From contig CM054143.1 in NCBI GenBank assembly GCA_028751875.1, positions 63,306,289 through 63,370,288 on the forward strand: a DNA stretch of 64,000 nucleotides, in the 5' to 3' direction. Both the position numbers and the translations under genes were made by a program. The notes under the pieces are model-generated. The model made no database searches and was not told the DNA's origin. It was given only the letters and a program-made list of their open reading frames with translations. Origin of the DNA: Rapana venosa. Lineage: Eukaryota > Mollusca > Gastropoda > Neogastropoda > Muricidae. Below are positions 1 to 13,509 of the stretch, in pieces (position 1 is the first letter of the stretch; each line of letters begins with the position of its first letter).

Positions 1-434
1 CTCTCTCTTTCCTCTTTAAATGGTGAACTACGCCAGGCACCTCTCTTTCCTCTCTGAATGAACTACGCCATGCACCTCTCTTTCCTCTCTGAATGGTGAA
101 CTATGCCAAGCACCTCTCTGAATGGTGAACTACGCCAAGCACCTCTCTGAATGGTGAACTACACCAAGCACCTCTCTGAATGGTGAACTACACCAAGCAC
201 CTCTCTGAATGGTGAACTACACCAAGCACCTCTCTGAATGGTGAACTACGCCAAGCACCTCTCTTTCCTCTCTGAATGGTGAACTACACCAAGCACCTCT
301 CTGAATGGTGAACTACGCCAAGCACCTCTCTTTCCTCTCTGAATGGTGAACTACACCAAGCACCTCTCTGAATGGTGAACTACACCAAGCACCTCTCTTT
401 CCTCTCTGAATGGTGAACTACGCCACGCACCTCT
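1..434 (+). repeat. Minisatellite with alternating 29-bp and 38-bp units
   Basis: Unit CTCTCTGAATGGTGAACTAC + ACCAAGCAC (29 bp). A 38-bp form adds TTTCCTCTC. The two forms are interspersed and vary at ACACC/ACGCC. The array continues beyond the left edge of the window. Confidence 0.92.
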
Positions 435-565
435 CTAAAGGGTGATCTTGAACAACAGTTACGTCAAGAACCTCATGTTCCTCTCTAAATTAATGGCCAT
501 CTCCGTCCAACGCTGAGCACCTCTCTTCCTTATCTAAACAGAGAACTTGAACACATAATTACGCA

Positions 566-779
<214 letters not shown>

Positions 780-1859
780 CTTCAGACTTTTACTGTACAT
801 CGGCCTTAGGCCACAATACAAAGGAATGATGGACGTATGGAGTGGACATATGACATGAGTGTTATAAACACAATTACTATCAATGTATATAAATATGAAA
901 TGATAAAATCAGCAATAATAAAGAAATTACATCACCTTATTCTTGGATATTCATCACAAATGAATTCACGTTCGTCATAATCGACAATGTTTTGAATGTA
1001 GTATTCATCAATATAAGGATCCATTTCTATAAAGTTATCTTGCTTCTTCTGTTGGTTGCATGAAAAATAAATCGTGATAAATTATGTCTATCAGTAGATA
1101 TTGTAGCTTTGAGTAGCACGTGCAAAGGAAGTCTCTTCGCATCTTTGAGAAACTTATGTCTCAAATCTTCATAGACAGGGCAATTAAATAAAAAGTGTTC
1201 TTCATTCTCTATTTGGTCTTTACAAACAGGGCACTGCTTATCTTCATTTGAACTACTATAGCGATGTGTATTATTGTTTAGTGGTAGCGCATCCAATCGT
1301 ACTTGAGTAACTGCAACGCGAAAACAATATTTATCCATTTCACTAATATACTTCTCTCTTTCAAAAACAATCTTAAAGTTTCTGTAACTATCATATCTAC
1401 TGCGATCTCTGATGGTGCCAGTCCATTCCTGGGTAAACCAATCTACAAGTCTTTGTTTAAAGGCACGTAAGAACATTTTTATGTCTCCTACTCCTTGGTT
1501 TAACCAAACGATATTAAACCCAGTTATACAGAATATTTCCCTGATTTTAGAGACCCAGCATTGTTTTCCCTTTTTATCTAATTCTAACAACATACAATAA
1601 GCTTTATGTGGCAATCTTTCAGAATCCATATGTAATAATTTAAACCAAAATCTTGCGCATGCAACATACGTGTTTATATACAATGGGTACCTGCCCAGAT
1701 CTCCATACACCATTTTATTTGGTGTCTTGACAGGCACACCTAAAAATCTTTTACAAGCGATTAAATGTACTTTTTCTAGATGCTCTAGTCTATTCAATCC
1801 CCAAATTTCAGCTGAATATAACAGTATTGGTTGGATTTTGGTATCAACAATTTTGAAAA

Positions 1860-1861
<2 letters not shown>
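780..1861 (-). mobile_element. 5'-truncated LINE (family alpha, copy A) inside a (GA)n array
   Basis: The open frame from the junction at 1861 down to 1027 encodes the C-terminal part of a non-LTR retrotransposon ORF2: KIVDTKIQPILLYSAEIWGL, KRFLGVPVKTPNKMVYGDLG, then a zinc-knuckle-like CPVCKDQIENEEHFLFNCPVY. About 245 bp of 3' UTR follows, ending with the inverted repeat GGCCTTAGGCC (803-813) and then (TC)n in the sense direction. The 5' truncation point also meets (TC)n at 1862. The clade is uncertain (Jockey/I/CR1-like by feel). It lacks the RT core and endonuclease and so is dead. Confidence 0.88.
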
Positions 1862-1918
<57 letters not shown>

Positions 1919-1958
1919 GGAGAGAGAGAGGAGAGAGAGAGAGGAGGGAGAGAGAGAG

Positions 1959-2000
<42 letters not shown>

Positions 2001-2021
2001 AGAGAGAGAGAGAGAGAGAGT
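1862..2021 (+). repeat. (GA)n microsatellite, 5' side of LINE alpha copy A
   Basis: About 160 bp of GA/GGA directly at the LINE truncation point. Confidence 0.95.
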
Positions 2022-2039
2022 ACTCCCTGAGATAGAGAC

Positions 2040-2259
2040 AAGACAGAGAGATTTGTACCACACACACACAACTATTAATGGGATGCAAGTTAGGCTGGCC
2101 TCAGTGCAAAACATACACTACGTACTAGTACTTCCCCCTTGGTGATCTATGCATGAGGATGCTCACACACACACACGCTCGCTCCTTACACTCTCTCCAC
2201 ACCATTATGGGGCTCATGATGAGGAATACCCTTATCCCTCCAATCCTATCCGACACACC

Positions 2260-2306
<47 letters not shown>

Positions 2307-2309
2307 TTC

Positions 2310-2363
<54 letters not shown>

Positions 2364-3880
2364 CTCTCTCTGCCTTCCTTCCATCTTTCTTACCCATCTG
2401 TGTGCTGGCTGATAATTTCTAATTTCTAAGAGAGTTCCCATACCCTCAGTCCCACCCGACCCCCCCTTCAATCCATCCCTCCCCCCCCTCCCTCCCTCCG
2501 GGAGTCCATCTGCCCCTAACCCCTCCTCGTCCATTCTCGGTGGTCCTGGGGTCGTTTCCGTCTGGGCTAAAGCCTCGGTAGTGGTACTAACTTTGGTTAC
2601 TCCTCTGCTTTGGTCGCCTTCTCTCCCCCCCCCCCCCCACCCCCACATCCAGCCACTCCTCTCTCACCCTGTCTACCCCCTCGTCCTCCTCCCCCCCTCA
2701 ACCCCCATCTCCAACGTCCCTGACTACCGGAGTGAGAAGGGTGATAATGAAGGTGTTTGGGATGGTGGTGGTAGTAGTGAAGATGGTGGTGATGGTGGTG
2801 GTGGTGGTGGTGGTGATGGAGTTGTTGCTGTTGTGCAGGGTCACCCACACCACTGTCTTGTCGGCTAGGGCCACCTCCCACCCCCCTCCTTTCCCCTCTG
2901 TACCCCCCCCCCCCCAATCCCTAGACTTCCCCTCCCTCCCCCTTGCCTCGTGTTGCTGAGGCAGACTGTTGTGACTGGGAAGAGCATTTCCCCAAGGAGG
3001 GTGGAGGAGAAGAAGAGAGAGCCAAGTTTGGGGAGAATCAGCACAGTGGCCAAGTACTTGTAGAATACACAGGAGAAAACAGTCTGAAAAAAAAGCATGT
3101 TGCAAAAAAGAAAAAAAAAAAAAGGATAAGGCTCTTCAGTATTCCTTTTGAAGCTCATGTTTGTGTTATATATTTACATGTATGATCATTATGTTGCTGC
3201 TATGTTGTTTTGATCGATTAAGACATTTTTCCCCCCCCTATCTTCTTCTTCTCTCGTTCGCTTTACACTGTCAAATGTGTCTGGGAAATATAATGGCAAG
3301 TCATTTCCAGCTCCTCTCGTGGGCCGGATAGCTTTGTTTGCAAGATTATCTCCGTTGATTTGTTGTTGTTCATCTAAACCAGTGCTCATTCTAGGATACA
3401 GAGAAAAGATACATTTGAACTACCATCAAAATCGCTCGTAAGCCTCCGAGATTATTTAAAAGAATGTTTGATGAAAGGTTTTGGTTTTTTTAAAGGAGGG
3501 AGGGGGGGGGGGGGGGGGGAGAGAAAGAAAGGACTTTTCTGCCTACGAAAGAAACCTGAAAAGCACTCACCCACCCCCATCCCCACACAACAAACAAAAC
3601 AACAGAAAAGAGGGGAGAAGGGAAACGGCTCTGCAATCTGCCTAGCAAAGAAGGACCGCGATTCTTTTTTTTTTCCCTTTAACAAGTTCCAAGATTACTG
3701 GCGTTAAGAAATGTGGAATAAAACGTCTGCCTGTCTCCACGCAGTCAGGGAATCGAAATTTCTACTCAACTCATCCCTCTTACTATTCCCACCAACAGGA
3801 AATCCCCCCGCCACCCACCACCCCCCCCCCCCCCCCGCTCCCAATATCTTGCCTGGTCCAACAGAAATCTTTGAGAGAGA

Positions 3881-3961
<81 letters not shown>

Positions 3962-4700
3962 TTGTGCTCTTCGCTTGGCAAAGCGAAAATGACCATCACC
4001 AGCAAAGTGACGGCTGCGAGCGGGTCAGGGCAAGGGTGGCCCAGAGAATGGTCCCAAATGAAGACGAGTGCCTGAAGACCGCAGCAGGCCGAGAGGCCGT
4101 GGAAGGAAGGAAAGAAGGAAGAATGGGTTTAAATGAAGACCAGGCCATTGAAGGCAATTACCTAGCGGCCACCACCAGCTGACGGTGATGTAGGATGCCA
4201 CAGCCACCATCAGAACCTGTGGCCTCTACAAGTCCTGGGTGATGGCCATAACAGGGCTGCGTACTAAGGTCAAGCACTGTCAGCTAGGGTCCAGCATTAT
4301 CTTCAACTCCGCTGAAGGAAGACACACGAGGGCTGCCATCTTCAACGGCAGCAACTGTCGTGAACTAGGATGCACAGAGGGCACGGGGGGCAATTTGCTG
4401 TGTACCCCGACTGGAAGTGAACTCTCTGGCCTCTGACATGTGGCAGCACTTTCTAACCAGTGGCTTAGCTTGTCAAGACAAATTACAGGCATCTAGTAAG
4501 CCTAGGATTTTTGTTTTTTTTGCAACTAGTATGATATAGCAAGTACACCCCCCAAAAAAACAACAAACCCCCCAAAAACAACAAAGAAACCAAAAATCAT
4601 TATAAATGTGTTTATACAACAATCCACTAGAAATAGAACATAATTATGGTTTGCATAAAAAGAAATTGTACAGTTCAAAAATGTTTTTGAATCCTGGAAT
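2040..4700. other. Low-complexity stretch without a recognisable gene
   Basis: Holds (CT)n at 2264-2385, poly-C/G runs, a (GGT)n trinucleotide near 2764-2820, and (GA)n at 3872-3960. The piece at 3960-4500 is less repetitive and has mid-length open frames, but I recognise no domain or splice structure there. Confidence 0.6.
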
Positions 4701-4740
4701 TTTACAGGAAGAAAAGGGGAGGAGAGACGAGGAGAGAGAG

Positions 4741-6024
<1,284 letters not shown>

Positions 6025-6349
6025 AGAATTCCACCTCTGACAAAAAAAACCCACCCAAAACAGCCTCTATCTTTCTGATATTGACTTGAGGATCAAAGCT
6101 TCTACAAGCATTTATGTTCCCCCATGTATTTGTACAAAAATGTATGAAAATAATGACAGTGAGTATGACGTTTCAAGTCCATTCACTTTCATTGACTTTG
6201 CCCCGAAAGGCCTGGTATTTCTCCTGTCCAGAAGCGCATTAGAGGGAAAAAGCGATCAACTGTGCACAAACACACAACTGGATGACATTCAAACGATTGT
6301 TGTTTCGCGTTTCTTTTCTGTGGGTACAATGAAGAAAGCTGACAATCTC

Positions 6350-6530
6350 ATCCCCAAGGGGATGCCGGAGGCTCTTGCAGTATAAACAGCATCCCCACCT
6401 TCAGGAAATTCTGTGCCAGAAATTTAACCTTTTCTATCACTCTGTCTTCCTGTTTTTTCCCTTACTTTTCTGCTATCTCTCTTGCTTATTTTCTGCCTTC
6501 CCAGTCCACGCTCCTGACTTTATTCAAGTA
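6350..6530 (+). repeat. Repeat family X, copy
   Basis: CCAAGGGGATGCCGGAGGCT, GCAGTATAAACAGCATCCCC, GGAAATTCTGTGCCAGAAAT and TTTTCTGCCTTCCCAGTCCA. Same unit at 19145, 33415 and 52525. Confidence 0.7.
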
Positions 6531-7471
6531 AAAACTTACACATATTTTCTGTGTATACGTTATATGACATTTTGCCTGTATTGGTAGGTTTTTTCCCCTG
6601 GCGACCATGTAGGGATATTGCTAAATATTGTTAACAGTAGGATGGGCACATGAAGTCCATTTTGCAGTTTTCTTTGCACATATGGTATTTTCGTTAAGTT
6701 GTTTTGTGTTATGTTTTGTTTTTACACTGAAACGTTTATTATCTTTTTTTACGCTTGTTAATAACAGGGGAAAATAAATCAAGTACCATCTGGTTTTATT
6801 GGCCTTAACGACTGAAAGAATTAAGTACTTTTGACATTTAATTGGTCCTTGTGGGGAGGGGGGGGGGGGGGTGTCTTCAGATTGATGGTGTTGGATATAT
6901 GAAGGGATTATGTGCTGTTAGTTTTTAACAGAAGATAAATGTTTTGTGAGTTGCTGAAACTAGAAGTGGGGACAGCCCTGATACGAATTAAGAGGTCGGT
7001 GGGGTTACGAGCAACACGAAAGGAAACGAACCATCTCACTGGGTTATTTTCCTGAACCCTTTAAGCCGTGAACTCCAGCTTATCCATTCAAAGCACCTTT
7101 GCGGGTAACGTTATTTTCAAGAACAACGACGTAGTCAAACACAACAACAACGACGCAGTCAAACACGCAAGCCGTAGCAATGGTTCCAAGCACGTTAGGA
7201 CACACTGCACGAATCTCACAGAAAAACTGACAAACCTTCTGTTAGAGCCGACGACAGTGGTCCCAAGGGAAACAGCTCAATCCGACCAACTTTAAAAATG
7301 CTTACAATACTCAAAAAGAACAAACGATTTTACAGCAAAAGTTGAAACAAATATTTCCTCCGAGACGATTTTTTACAAAAAAAGAAAAAAAATAAAGAAA
7401 AACAGAAAAGGAAAGAAAAAAAAGGAGCTACCAAAAACACTGACCAAAACAAAGGAGCCTATTTTGGGACC

Positions 7472-7508
<37 letters not shown>

Positions 7509-7534
7509 AGAGAGAGAGAGAGAGAGAGAGAGAG

Positions 7535-7606
<72 letters not shown>

Positions 7607-8130
7607 CAGAGGATGGTGGGGGGGGGGGGGGGGTGGACGAGAAAAAGATGAAGAGAAAAAGAGAAAGGACTGGAATTGGAGGGTAAGGGAGGAGAAGGAG
7701 GAGGAGGAGGAGGAGGGGGGGTTGTCCCCTTGGGAGGTGGACGACTTCAGCATCCTCTACTTCTGTCTCCAGAACCACCCCACCCCCACCCCACCCTATC
7801 CACCCCCCCTTCCTCCCACCACCTCACCCCTTGCCCCCGTGCCCTCCCTCAGTCGTCTGGCCAACAATTGCTCATTTGCATAGCTGTTGAAGACAAGTGG
7901 AGACGGAGACAGAGACAGAGACAGGAGCAGCAGCAGCAGCAACTGGAGATGAAATTTGGTGATGGTAGAGTAAGAAGAGAAGAGAAGAGACAGGGGAGGG
8001 TAGGGGGTCGGGGGGGGGGGGGGGGGGGGAGAGACTGAGATTAAGTCCTGGCAGCTCTTCTGCATTTGCAATTAAATTCGCCATCGATTTTGGGAGGTTT
8101 ATGGACTAAAACAAATTAGATTTTTTTTTT
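6530..8130. other. Gene-free stretch with (GA)n, poly-G and GGA repeats
   Basis: Apparently unique A/T-rich DNA to about 7370, then (GA)n 7472-7607, poly-G 7617-7633, (GGA)n near 7690-7720, an (AGACGG)-like patch near 7900, CAGCAG and a poly-G at 8010-8029. No coding evidence. Confidence 0.6.
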
Positions 8131-8135
8131 TACTC

Positions 8136-8137
<2 letters not shown>

Positions 8138-8184
<47 letters not shown>

Positions 8185-8195
8185 ATGTGTGTGTA
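8138..8195 (+). repeat. (TG)n microsatellite
   Basis: Pure TG of about 45 bp, then TGCATGTGTGTG and a GC dinucleotide run (GCGCGCGCGCG). Confidence 0.92.
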
Positions 8196-8344
8196 AGCAA
8201 GCGCGCGCGCGCGTGAGTGTGCGTGCAGGGGAAAATGATGGTAGTGTTGGTGGAGGGATTTGCTTGTGTGAAGACTGGTTTCTGCTTTCCGTGGTACGAT
8301 TGGTTTTGTTTGGGTTTTGTTTGTTTGTTTTTTGTTTTGTTTCT

Positions 8345-8755
8345 TTCAAAGTTTTGTGTTCCTCGACTAGACTTCCGAGGTTTACCCACTGTGAGATTTG
8401 GCGCATACAACAGGTTTTGCCCATCATTATGCTAGCCACATTCCGACTTCGGGGATGATGAATAAACACAAAATCGGCGTGCTTGCGTTTAATCTAATTG
8501 TCATCTATGTCTACAACGTACAATGGCCTACTCTTCCAAAAGGAGGAACGGGTTTTAAGGTGTGCGCAAGATGTTCTGCATGCGTTCGCTCACAGAACCT
8601 CGGATTAGGGTCTCATTCAAAAGACTTTTGGGGAAGGGGAGTCGGTACTGATGTTAACTTTTTTTTATAAAGTCCCCTTGAACGGGTGCTTCGGTGATGG
8701 CTTGAACCCAAGCCGTCATATCACAAGCTCAACGCTCTAATCACGAGGCTACCCC
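8345..8755 (-). mobile_element. SINE-A with alternative 3' module Y, minus strand
   Basis: In reverse: an eroded head near 8755, the SINE-A body (GGTTTTAAGGTGTGCGCAAG, GTCGGTACTGATGTTAAC in plus view), and then, in place of the usual GGACTGGATGAAAAAA tail, module Y (8345-8458). Module Y includes CCGAAGTCGGAATGTGGC and TCGGAAGTCTAGTCGAGGAA in the reverse strand. Confidence 0.7.
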
Positions 8756-8869
8756 CCCCCCCCCCCCCCCCACCCCTAATTTCATTTGTTTCTGAGTAAC
8801 GTTCATTCAGGTAGTAGAGTGTACTGTGTAAGCTGAACCTGATGGGGCCCATCCCACTCCAGGTAGCAG

Positions 8870-9150
8870 GATGCATGCTGGGTATATTCGTGTCATCCAT
8901 ACCATCGACTATAACTGGCACATTCATCTACCAAAGGTGGATGGGGTTTTCCCCCGTGTGTGCAAGATCGAGGTGCGTTCACTCACAGGACCTGGGTCTA
9001 TAGTCTCATCCAAAGGACTCTTAGGTGAATGGAGTAGGTACCAATTACCGTCAATTGCAGGGGAGAAATTCCCTGGAAGGGGCGTCCAGGCACACACCCT
9101 TAGCACAGTGTCCCAATCACTCCTCCAGGAGTTATAACGGGGAAGGTCAA
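8870..9150 (-). mobile_element. SINE-A, strongly diverged copy
   Basis: GTGTGCAAGATCGAGGTGCG, CACTCACAGGACCTGGGTCT and ATAGTCTCATCCAAAGGACT keep the body order, but many sites differ. The head is not recognisable. Confidence 0.6.
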
Positions 9151-9154
9151 GTCC

Positions 9155-9252
9155 TCCCCGACGTCGGAATGTGCCTGCCTTAATGGTGGGCAAAAGGCTG
9201 CATACGCAAAATCCCATCACTGGTGTAAACTTCGGAGCTCTAGCCGAGGGAA
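9155..9252 (+). repeat. Module Y repeat copy
   Basis: GTCGGAATGTGCCTGCCTTA, GGTGGGCAAAAGGCTGC, CATACGCAAAATCCCATCAC, GGAGCTCTAGCCGAGGG. This ~100-bp unit recurs at 10130, 18140 and 51505 (plus) and 8345, 29310 and 41757 (minus). Probably the 3' half of a SINE. Confidence 0.7.
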
Positions 9253-12110
9253 AAAAAAGCAAGTCACGTCAACAGTTCTCCTTCACTACTTCTGACCAAA
9301 AACTCTGCTTCTGGCTACATCACCAATGAGGGAAATAACAGTGGCAGCGCCTAAAGCTACAGACAAGCCTGTTTCGCTTTTAGGGCTCCTGGGGAGGGGA
9401 GGGGAGGGGGGGTGGTACTTTTCCCTATTCCTGGAGTATGGAGACCAATCCATCAACGTGTGAAGTGAAACCGCTGACCTTTCAAAAGCTGGCCAGACAC
9501 AACCCAGTCACCGTCTGGACCAGGATCCCAATCTACAACGATGGCTTTGCACTAGCATTCTGTGCCAAAGGGGGGTACCTGCATACAGTATTCTGACAGC
9601 AGCATCCCTGACATCCAGTCTGTTGCCTCTCATCAGTGATCATCCATCACAGACTGCTGCTTTTTGTTGCTGTTTTTCTTTTGTTTGATTTTGGGATTGT
9701 TGGGTTTTTTTGCTTTTGCTGGTCAGACTGTAATGAATGTGGAGAGGTTCTGGGATGTGGTGATAGTAGCCACCCTGTGCGGGTGTGCATCACTCAGTCT
9801 GGCTCCGTGACTGAGCTGTTGCTGTAGCCAGTGCAGGTATAGTGTGTGGTGCCCTGTGTGTGTGGGGGATTAAAACTGGCAAGACTGAGTTCCCTAAGAT
9901 GTTCCAAACAGCATGCAGTGCAGGACCTCTTGTATTTGGGGGTGCATTGGCAGCCTAACACTTGTGGCGGGCATGCGGCCTTCTAGCTCTGAGGGTGCTA
10001 TCTGATAAACCTGTTATTGCTCACAAAGATCTATGCAGTCAGATTGGAATGAGTGGCAAGGTGGCAGCCCGACCAAAACTCAAAAAGAAGAAGCAGCAAC
10101 AAGAGAGAGATACAAATAAAAATCAATATTCCAAAAGTCGGAATGCTGCTATCTTTATGGTGGGCAAAAAAAAAAGAAAGAAAAAAAAGGTCGCATATAC
10201 ACAAAATCCCTCCATCAGTCAACCCTGGAGCTTTAGCCGAGAAAGAAAACATAATCTCTGCTGCATGCGTTCTGTCTTACCATCCACGCTAGGACAACCA
10301 CGAAAAGTAAACTACAAAAAGAAACGAGTCATACACTGAAGAGAAACCAAGCAGAACCATGAACGCAAATTATCCCAACCTTTCTCCCCTCACCAAAACT
10401 TCAAAATCCAAACAGAACGACACAGTTTGGTAAAGGGCTACTACTTCATCCTTAGTGAACCACTCTCAGCACCCTCACAGCTGTTCTGCGAAGGGAAGCA
10501 CTTGGGTGTAAAAACCAACAAGTCGGTGACCCATGATTATGGGAAATACGATCTTCCCCGATTCTGGAACAGGGATTGCAAATTTCTTGCCCTTCTGTTA
10601 CTGCCAGCACGCATTTTAAGAAGGTAACGAGTTTTTATTCCCCTTTGATGAATGGGTAACAACGATGTGTGTTTTTTGCGGAAAGCTCAGCGACCCGACA
10701 CATGTTGTTACTGTTTGATACAGAGCGACGTTTCACTTGCATCCAGTAAACACAAAAAGCCTATTCCCTCGATACGCTTCTTACGAAATGGCGAGGGTAT
10801 AACTCCACACCACAAGCTGAAAGTAGAAAGAAACAAAAACCACTACATACACTCCTTTGGGGGTAATTATCTGACATTTTCCGCAGAAAAGCATGAAATC
10901 AAAACAGTAATATCGTTTTAAAAAACATGATTGACTGCATACAGACATGATTATTGTTCTTGCTCTGTTTCACGTTAATTGCGGCTGGAAAAAAAAAAGT
11001 GCAAGCAGTTTCCAAAGAGAACAGCCGAGCCGTACCCGCCACTTGTTCATGAATACAACAGCTTAAACGCTTCAAATATCTTTGTCTGTTCAACTAGCAC
11101 ACTTTGATTGTGAAAAGCAACGTCATAAACTGGTTAATTTAAACCAGCAAGAAAATGAAAGAGTAAGGCCAGCTGAACGAGTCCGAGTTTCTTCTACAAG
11201 GTGAAGTGCATAGAACTACTAGGCAAGTTCCAGATAACATTGGAGAACAGGAAAAGCGTCTAGTCTGTGTTGTGTTGTGTTGTGTTGCTTCTTCATGGTC
11301 ATGCTGGGCTGGGCACATAAAAGGCGTCTGTTGTGTTGCGTTGCTTGGCCTTTTGTCCAAGACACAAAGAAGGAACACACACACACACACGAACAGAGAG
11401 AGTGATGGGGTGGGGGTGGGGGAGGGGGTGAATCCACACTATTTTGAGAGAACAAAAAAAAGCTGACGAAAAAGAAGCTCTACTGGTCTCAACGGGCCAA
11501 TACCCCCCCTCCACTTTTAACCATCACCATCAACTTCCCCATCATCTCCTGCATCTCAATCAGCCGACACCCCACAAGCTGGCACCATACAATTCTATAG
11601 GCCACACCATCCCCCTCCCCCCATATAAAAGAAAAAGAAAAAAAAAAGAGACGGAAGAAGAAAAAACTGGTCAGGGGTAAAGAAGGGTTTGCAGAAGGGC
11701 CTGCCCCCCCCCCCCCTCTCTCTCTCTCTCCTCTCTCTCTTCTCTCTGTCTCTGTCTGTCTGTCTCTTCTCTTCTCTCCAGCCTGAAGATGCCTGCTTCC
11801 CCCCCTTCTACTTTCAATTTCACGCGCCGCCTTGGATGACGCAGAGAGTGTCTTGACGTAATTAACACTGTGATGGATGACACCGCGCCGATGACGTGGC
11901 TCTGTCCCTTTGTTTCGTGGGGCCCACACACATCTCTTCTGTTGACTCTCTTTCTTTCTTTCTTTCTGTCCCCCTTTCTTGTCTGCCCCTGCCCCTAGCC
12001 CTCTTCGCCCATCTCCACGCACCCCGGGGTCTGAAGTAGTCAGACTGTTTCATCGAGTTTCCCTCAGTCCCTTGCAAGGACTCGGGCAGATACCCTCTTT
12101 ATACGTCGAT
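9253..12110. other. Mostly single-copy-looking DNA, no gene recognised
   Basis: Includes module Y at 10130-10245, a TGTTGTGTTG repeat near 11270, a GGGGTGG patch near 11405-11425 and CT-rich 11717-11775. Open frames are short and match nothing I know. Confidence 0.5.
10130..10245 (+). repeat. Module Y repeat copy
   Basis: CCAAAAGTCGGAATGCTGCT, then GGTGGGCAAAAAAAAAAG with an A-tract expansion, CATATACACAAAATCCCTCC and GGAGCTTTAGCCGAG. Confidence 0.7.
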
Positions 12111-12123
12111 ACATCCTTAGAGG

Positions 12124-12409
12124 GGACGGGATAGCTCAGTGGTCGGAGCGCTCGCTTTCCCCCAGCCAAGTTAAGCAGCTTCGAGCGTGGTTAACAGTTG
12201 GATGGGTGACCGTTTGCGCGCCTTGGCTTCAGTACAGTTCCCCCAGTTCACCCAGCTGTAAATGGGTACCTGCCTCTTTAGGGTCAGTGAAGGTAAAGCA
12301 GCGAGGGAGAGGAGATGGGCGCCGCCCTCAATATGCTGGCCCCTAGAGAAGTGAGGTCTGACGCCTCGCTCCCCTACGACCTTATAGGTTATGGGACACC
12401 TTTACTTTT
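12124..12409 (+). mobile_element. SINE-B: chimeric tRNA/5S rRNA-derived SINE with perfect 13-bp TSD
   Basis: Begins GGACGGGATAGCTCAGTGGT (tRNA A-box-like), then a 5S rRNA-like stretch, AAGTTAAGCAGCTTCGAGCG and GTTGGATGGGTGACCG, aligning with the 5S internal promoter (A box, intermediate element, C box). It continues with TTTAGGGTCAGTGAAGG and GATGGGCGCCGCCCTCAATA and ends TTTACTTTT. ACATCCTTAGAGG flanks it at 12111-12123 and 12410-12422, proving retrotransposition of this exact unit. Confidence 0.9.
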
Positions 12410-12424
12410 ACATCCTTAGAGGCA

Positions 12425-12520
12425 GCCACTATAGCTGAGTGAATAGAGCGATCGACTTCCAACACTGTGAACACATAGAGAAGTTATGGGTTCGAATCTC
12501 CAGCAACAGCGTCTGACAAA
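12425..12520 (+). mobile_element. tRNA-like head of an unidentified SINE
   Basis: TATAGCTGAGTGAATAGAGC resembles an A box, and GGGTTCGAATCTCC about 60 bp later a B box. It immediately follows the right TSD of SINE-B. No matching acceptor stem was found, so a functional tRNA is unlikely. Confidence 0.45.
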
Positions 12521-12797
12521 GGATTTTTTTAAAAACAATCTTACGTACCAACTTTAAGTGCAGATCTGCCAGTGACATAATTGCCTTCGAATAATTTTGC
12601 GCTTGCAGATGATGAACTATTCAAGTGGAAAAGATCGTAATTTATATCGGCGTTTGGTGGGTTATGGAAAACTAAACACAGCATGCACCTTGTACTTGAT
12701 GGGGTCCGCCAACTTGCCTAAGAGACAGGATCTGAAAACTCCAGTATAGTTAGTGCCTTAACGACTCCTCAGAGAGTGTGGGGAAAGAAGGAAGAAA

Positions 12798-12801
<4 letters not shown>

Positions 12802-12890
<89 letters not shown>

Positions 12891-12896
12891 CTCTCT
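12802..12896 (+). repeat. (CT)n microsatellite
   Basis: About 95 bp of CT with one CACT interruption. Confidence 0.95.
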
Positions 12897-13187
12897 CAAA
12901 AGTCTTCAATCATCGATGTGTGTGAGGAGACATTGAGCTCAAAATCAGCTATTTACGTCTATATCCGTTTTGATAGTTCTGTTGATAATTTAAAACAAAA
13001 TTCTAAAAATCGCTTAGTTCAGACATCTGTAGTAGTCGGTACGTCTTTGGATTTCCAGCTGTTCATACATGCAGGCTAACCCTGCAGCATGAAAAACCAT
13101 AATGAAAAAGGAATTGTTAGTAACTTGTTCCTATCCATTAAGCGGTACACCAGTGCTAGAAACGGCAAACGGACATGTAAAGTACAT

Positions 13188-13508
13188 TAAGGTAAAGGTG
13201 TTCCCAGAACCTATGTGATCGCTGAAGAGCGAGATGTCAGAGATCTCAACTTCTCGGTGATGTGGGGGGGAGGGGGGGGGGGGGGGGGGCAGTATTGAGG
13301 GCGGCGCTCATCTCCTCTCCCTCGCTGCTTTACCTTCCCTGACCCTAAAAGAGGGTAGATCATACCCATTTATAGCTAGGTGAACTGAGGGACTGTACTG
13401 AAGCTAAGACGCACGAACGGCCACTCATCCAAGAGGTAACCAGGCTCAACGCTGCTTAACCTTAGCTTGGGGAGAGTGAGTGCTCTGACCACCGAGCTAT
13501 CCCGTCCC
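13188..13508 (-). mobile_element. SINE-B (tRNA/5S chimera), minus strand
   Basis: Full length but diverged. It runs from the head GGGGACGGGATAGCTCGGTG (reverse strand, near 13508) through the 5S-like part to CCTTTACC near 13190. It contains an expanded G-tract at 13263-13289. Confidence 0.85.
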
Positions 13509-13509
13509 C

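Noticed and set aside
1..434. CRISPR-like array of 29-bp repeats
   Set aside because: Units are directly tandem with no unique spacers, the context is eukaryotic and there are no cas genes; it is a minisatellite.
2597..3105. Poly-His / Thr frames around the GGT trinucleotide repeat
   Set aside because: Trinucleotide repeat translated in different frames; no supporting sequence outside the repeat.
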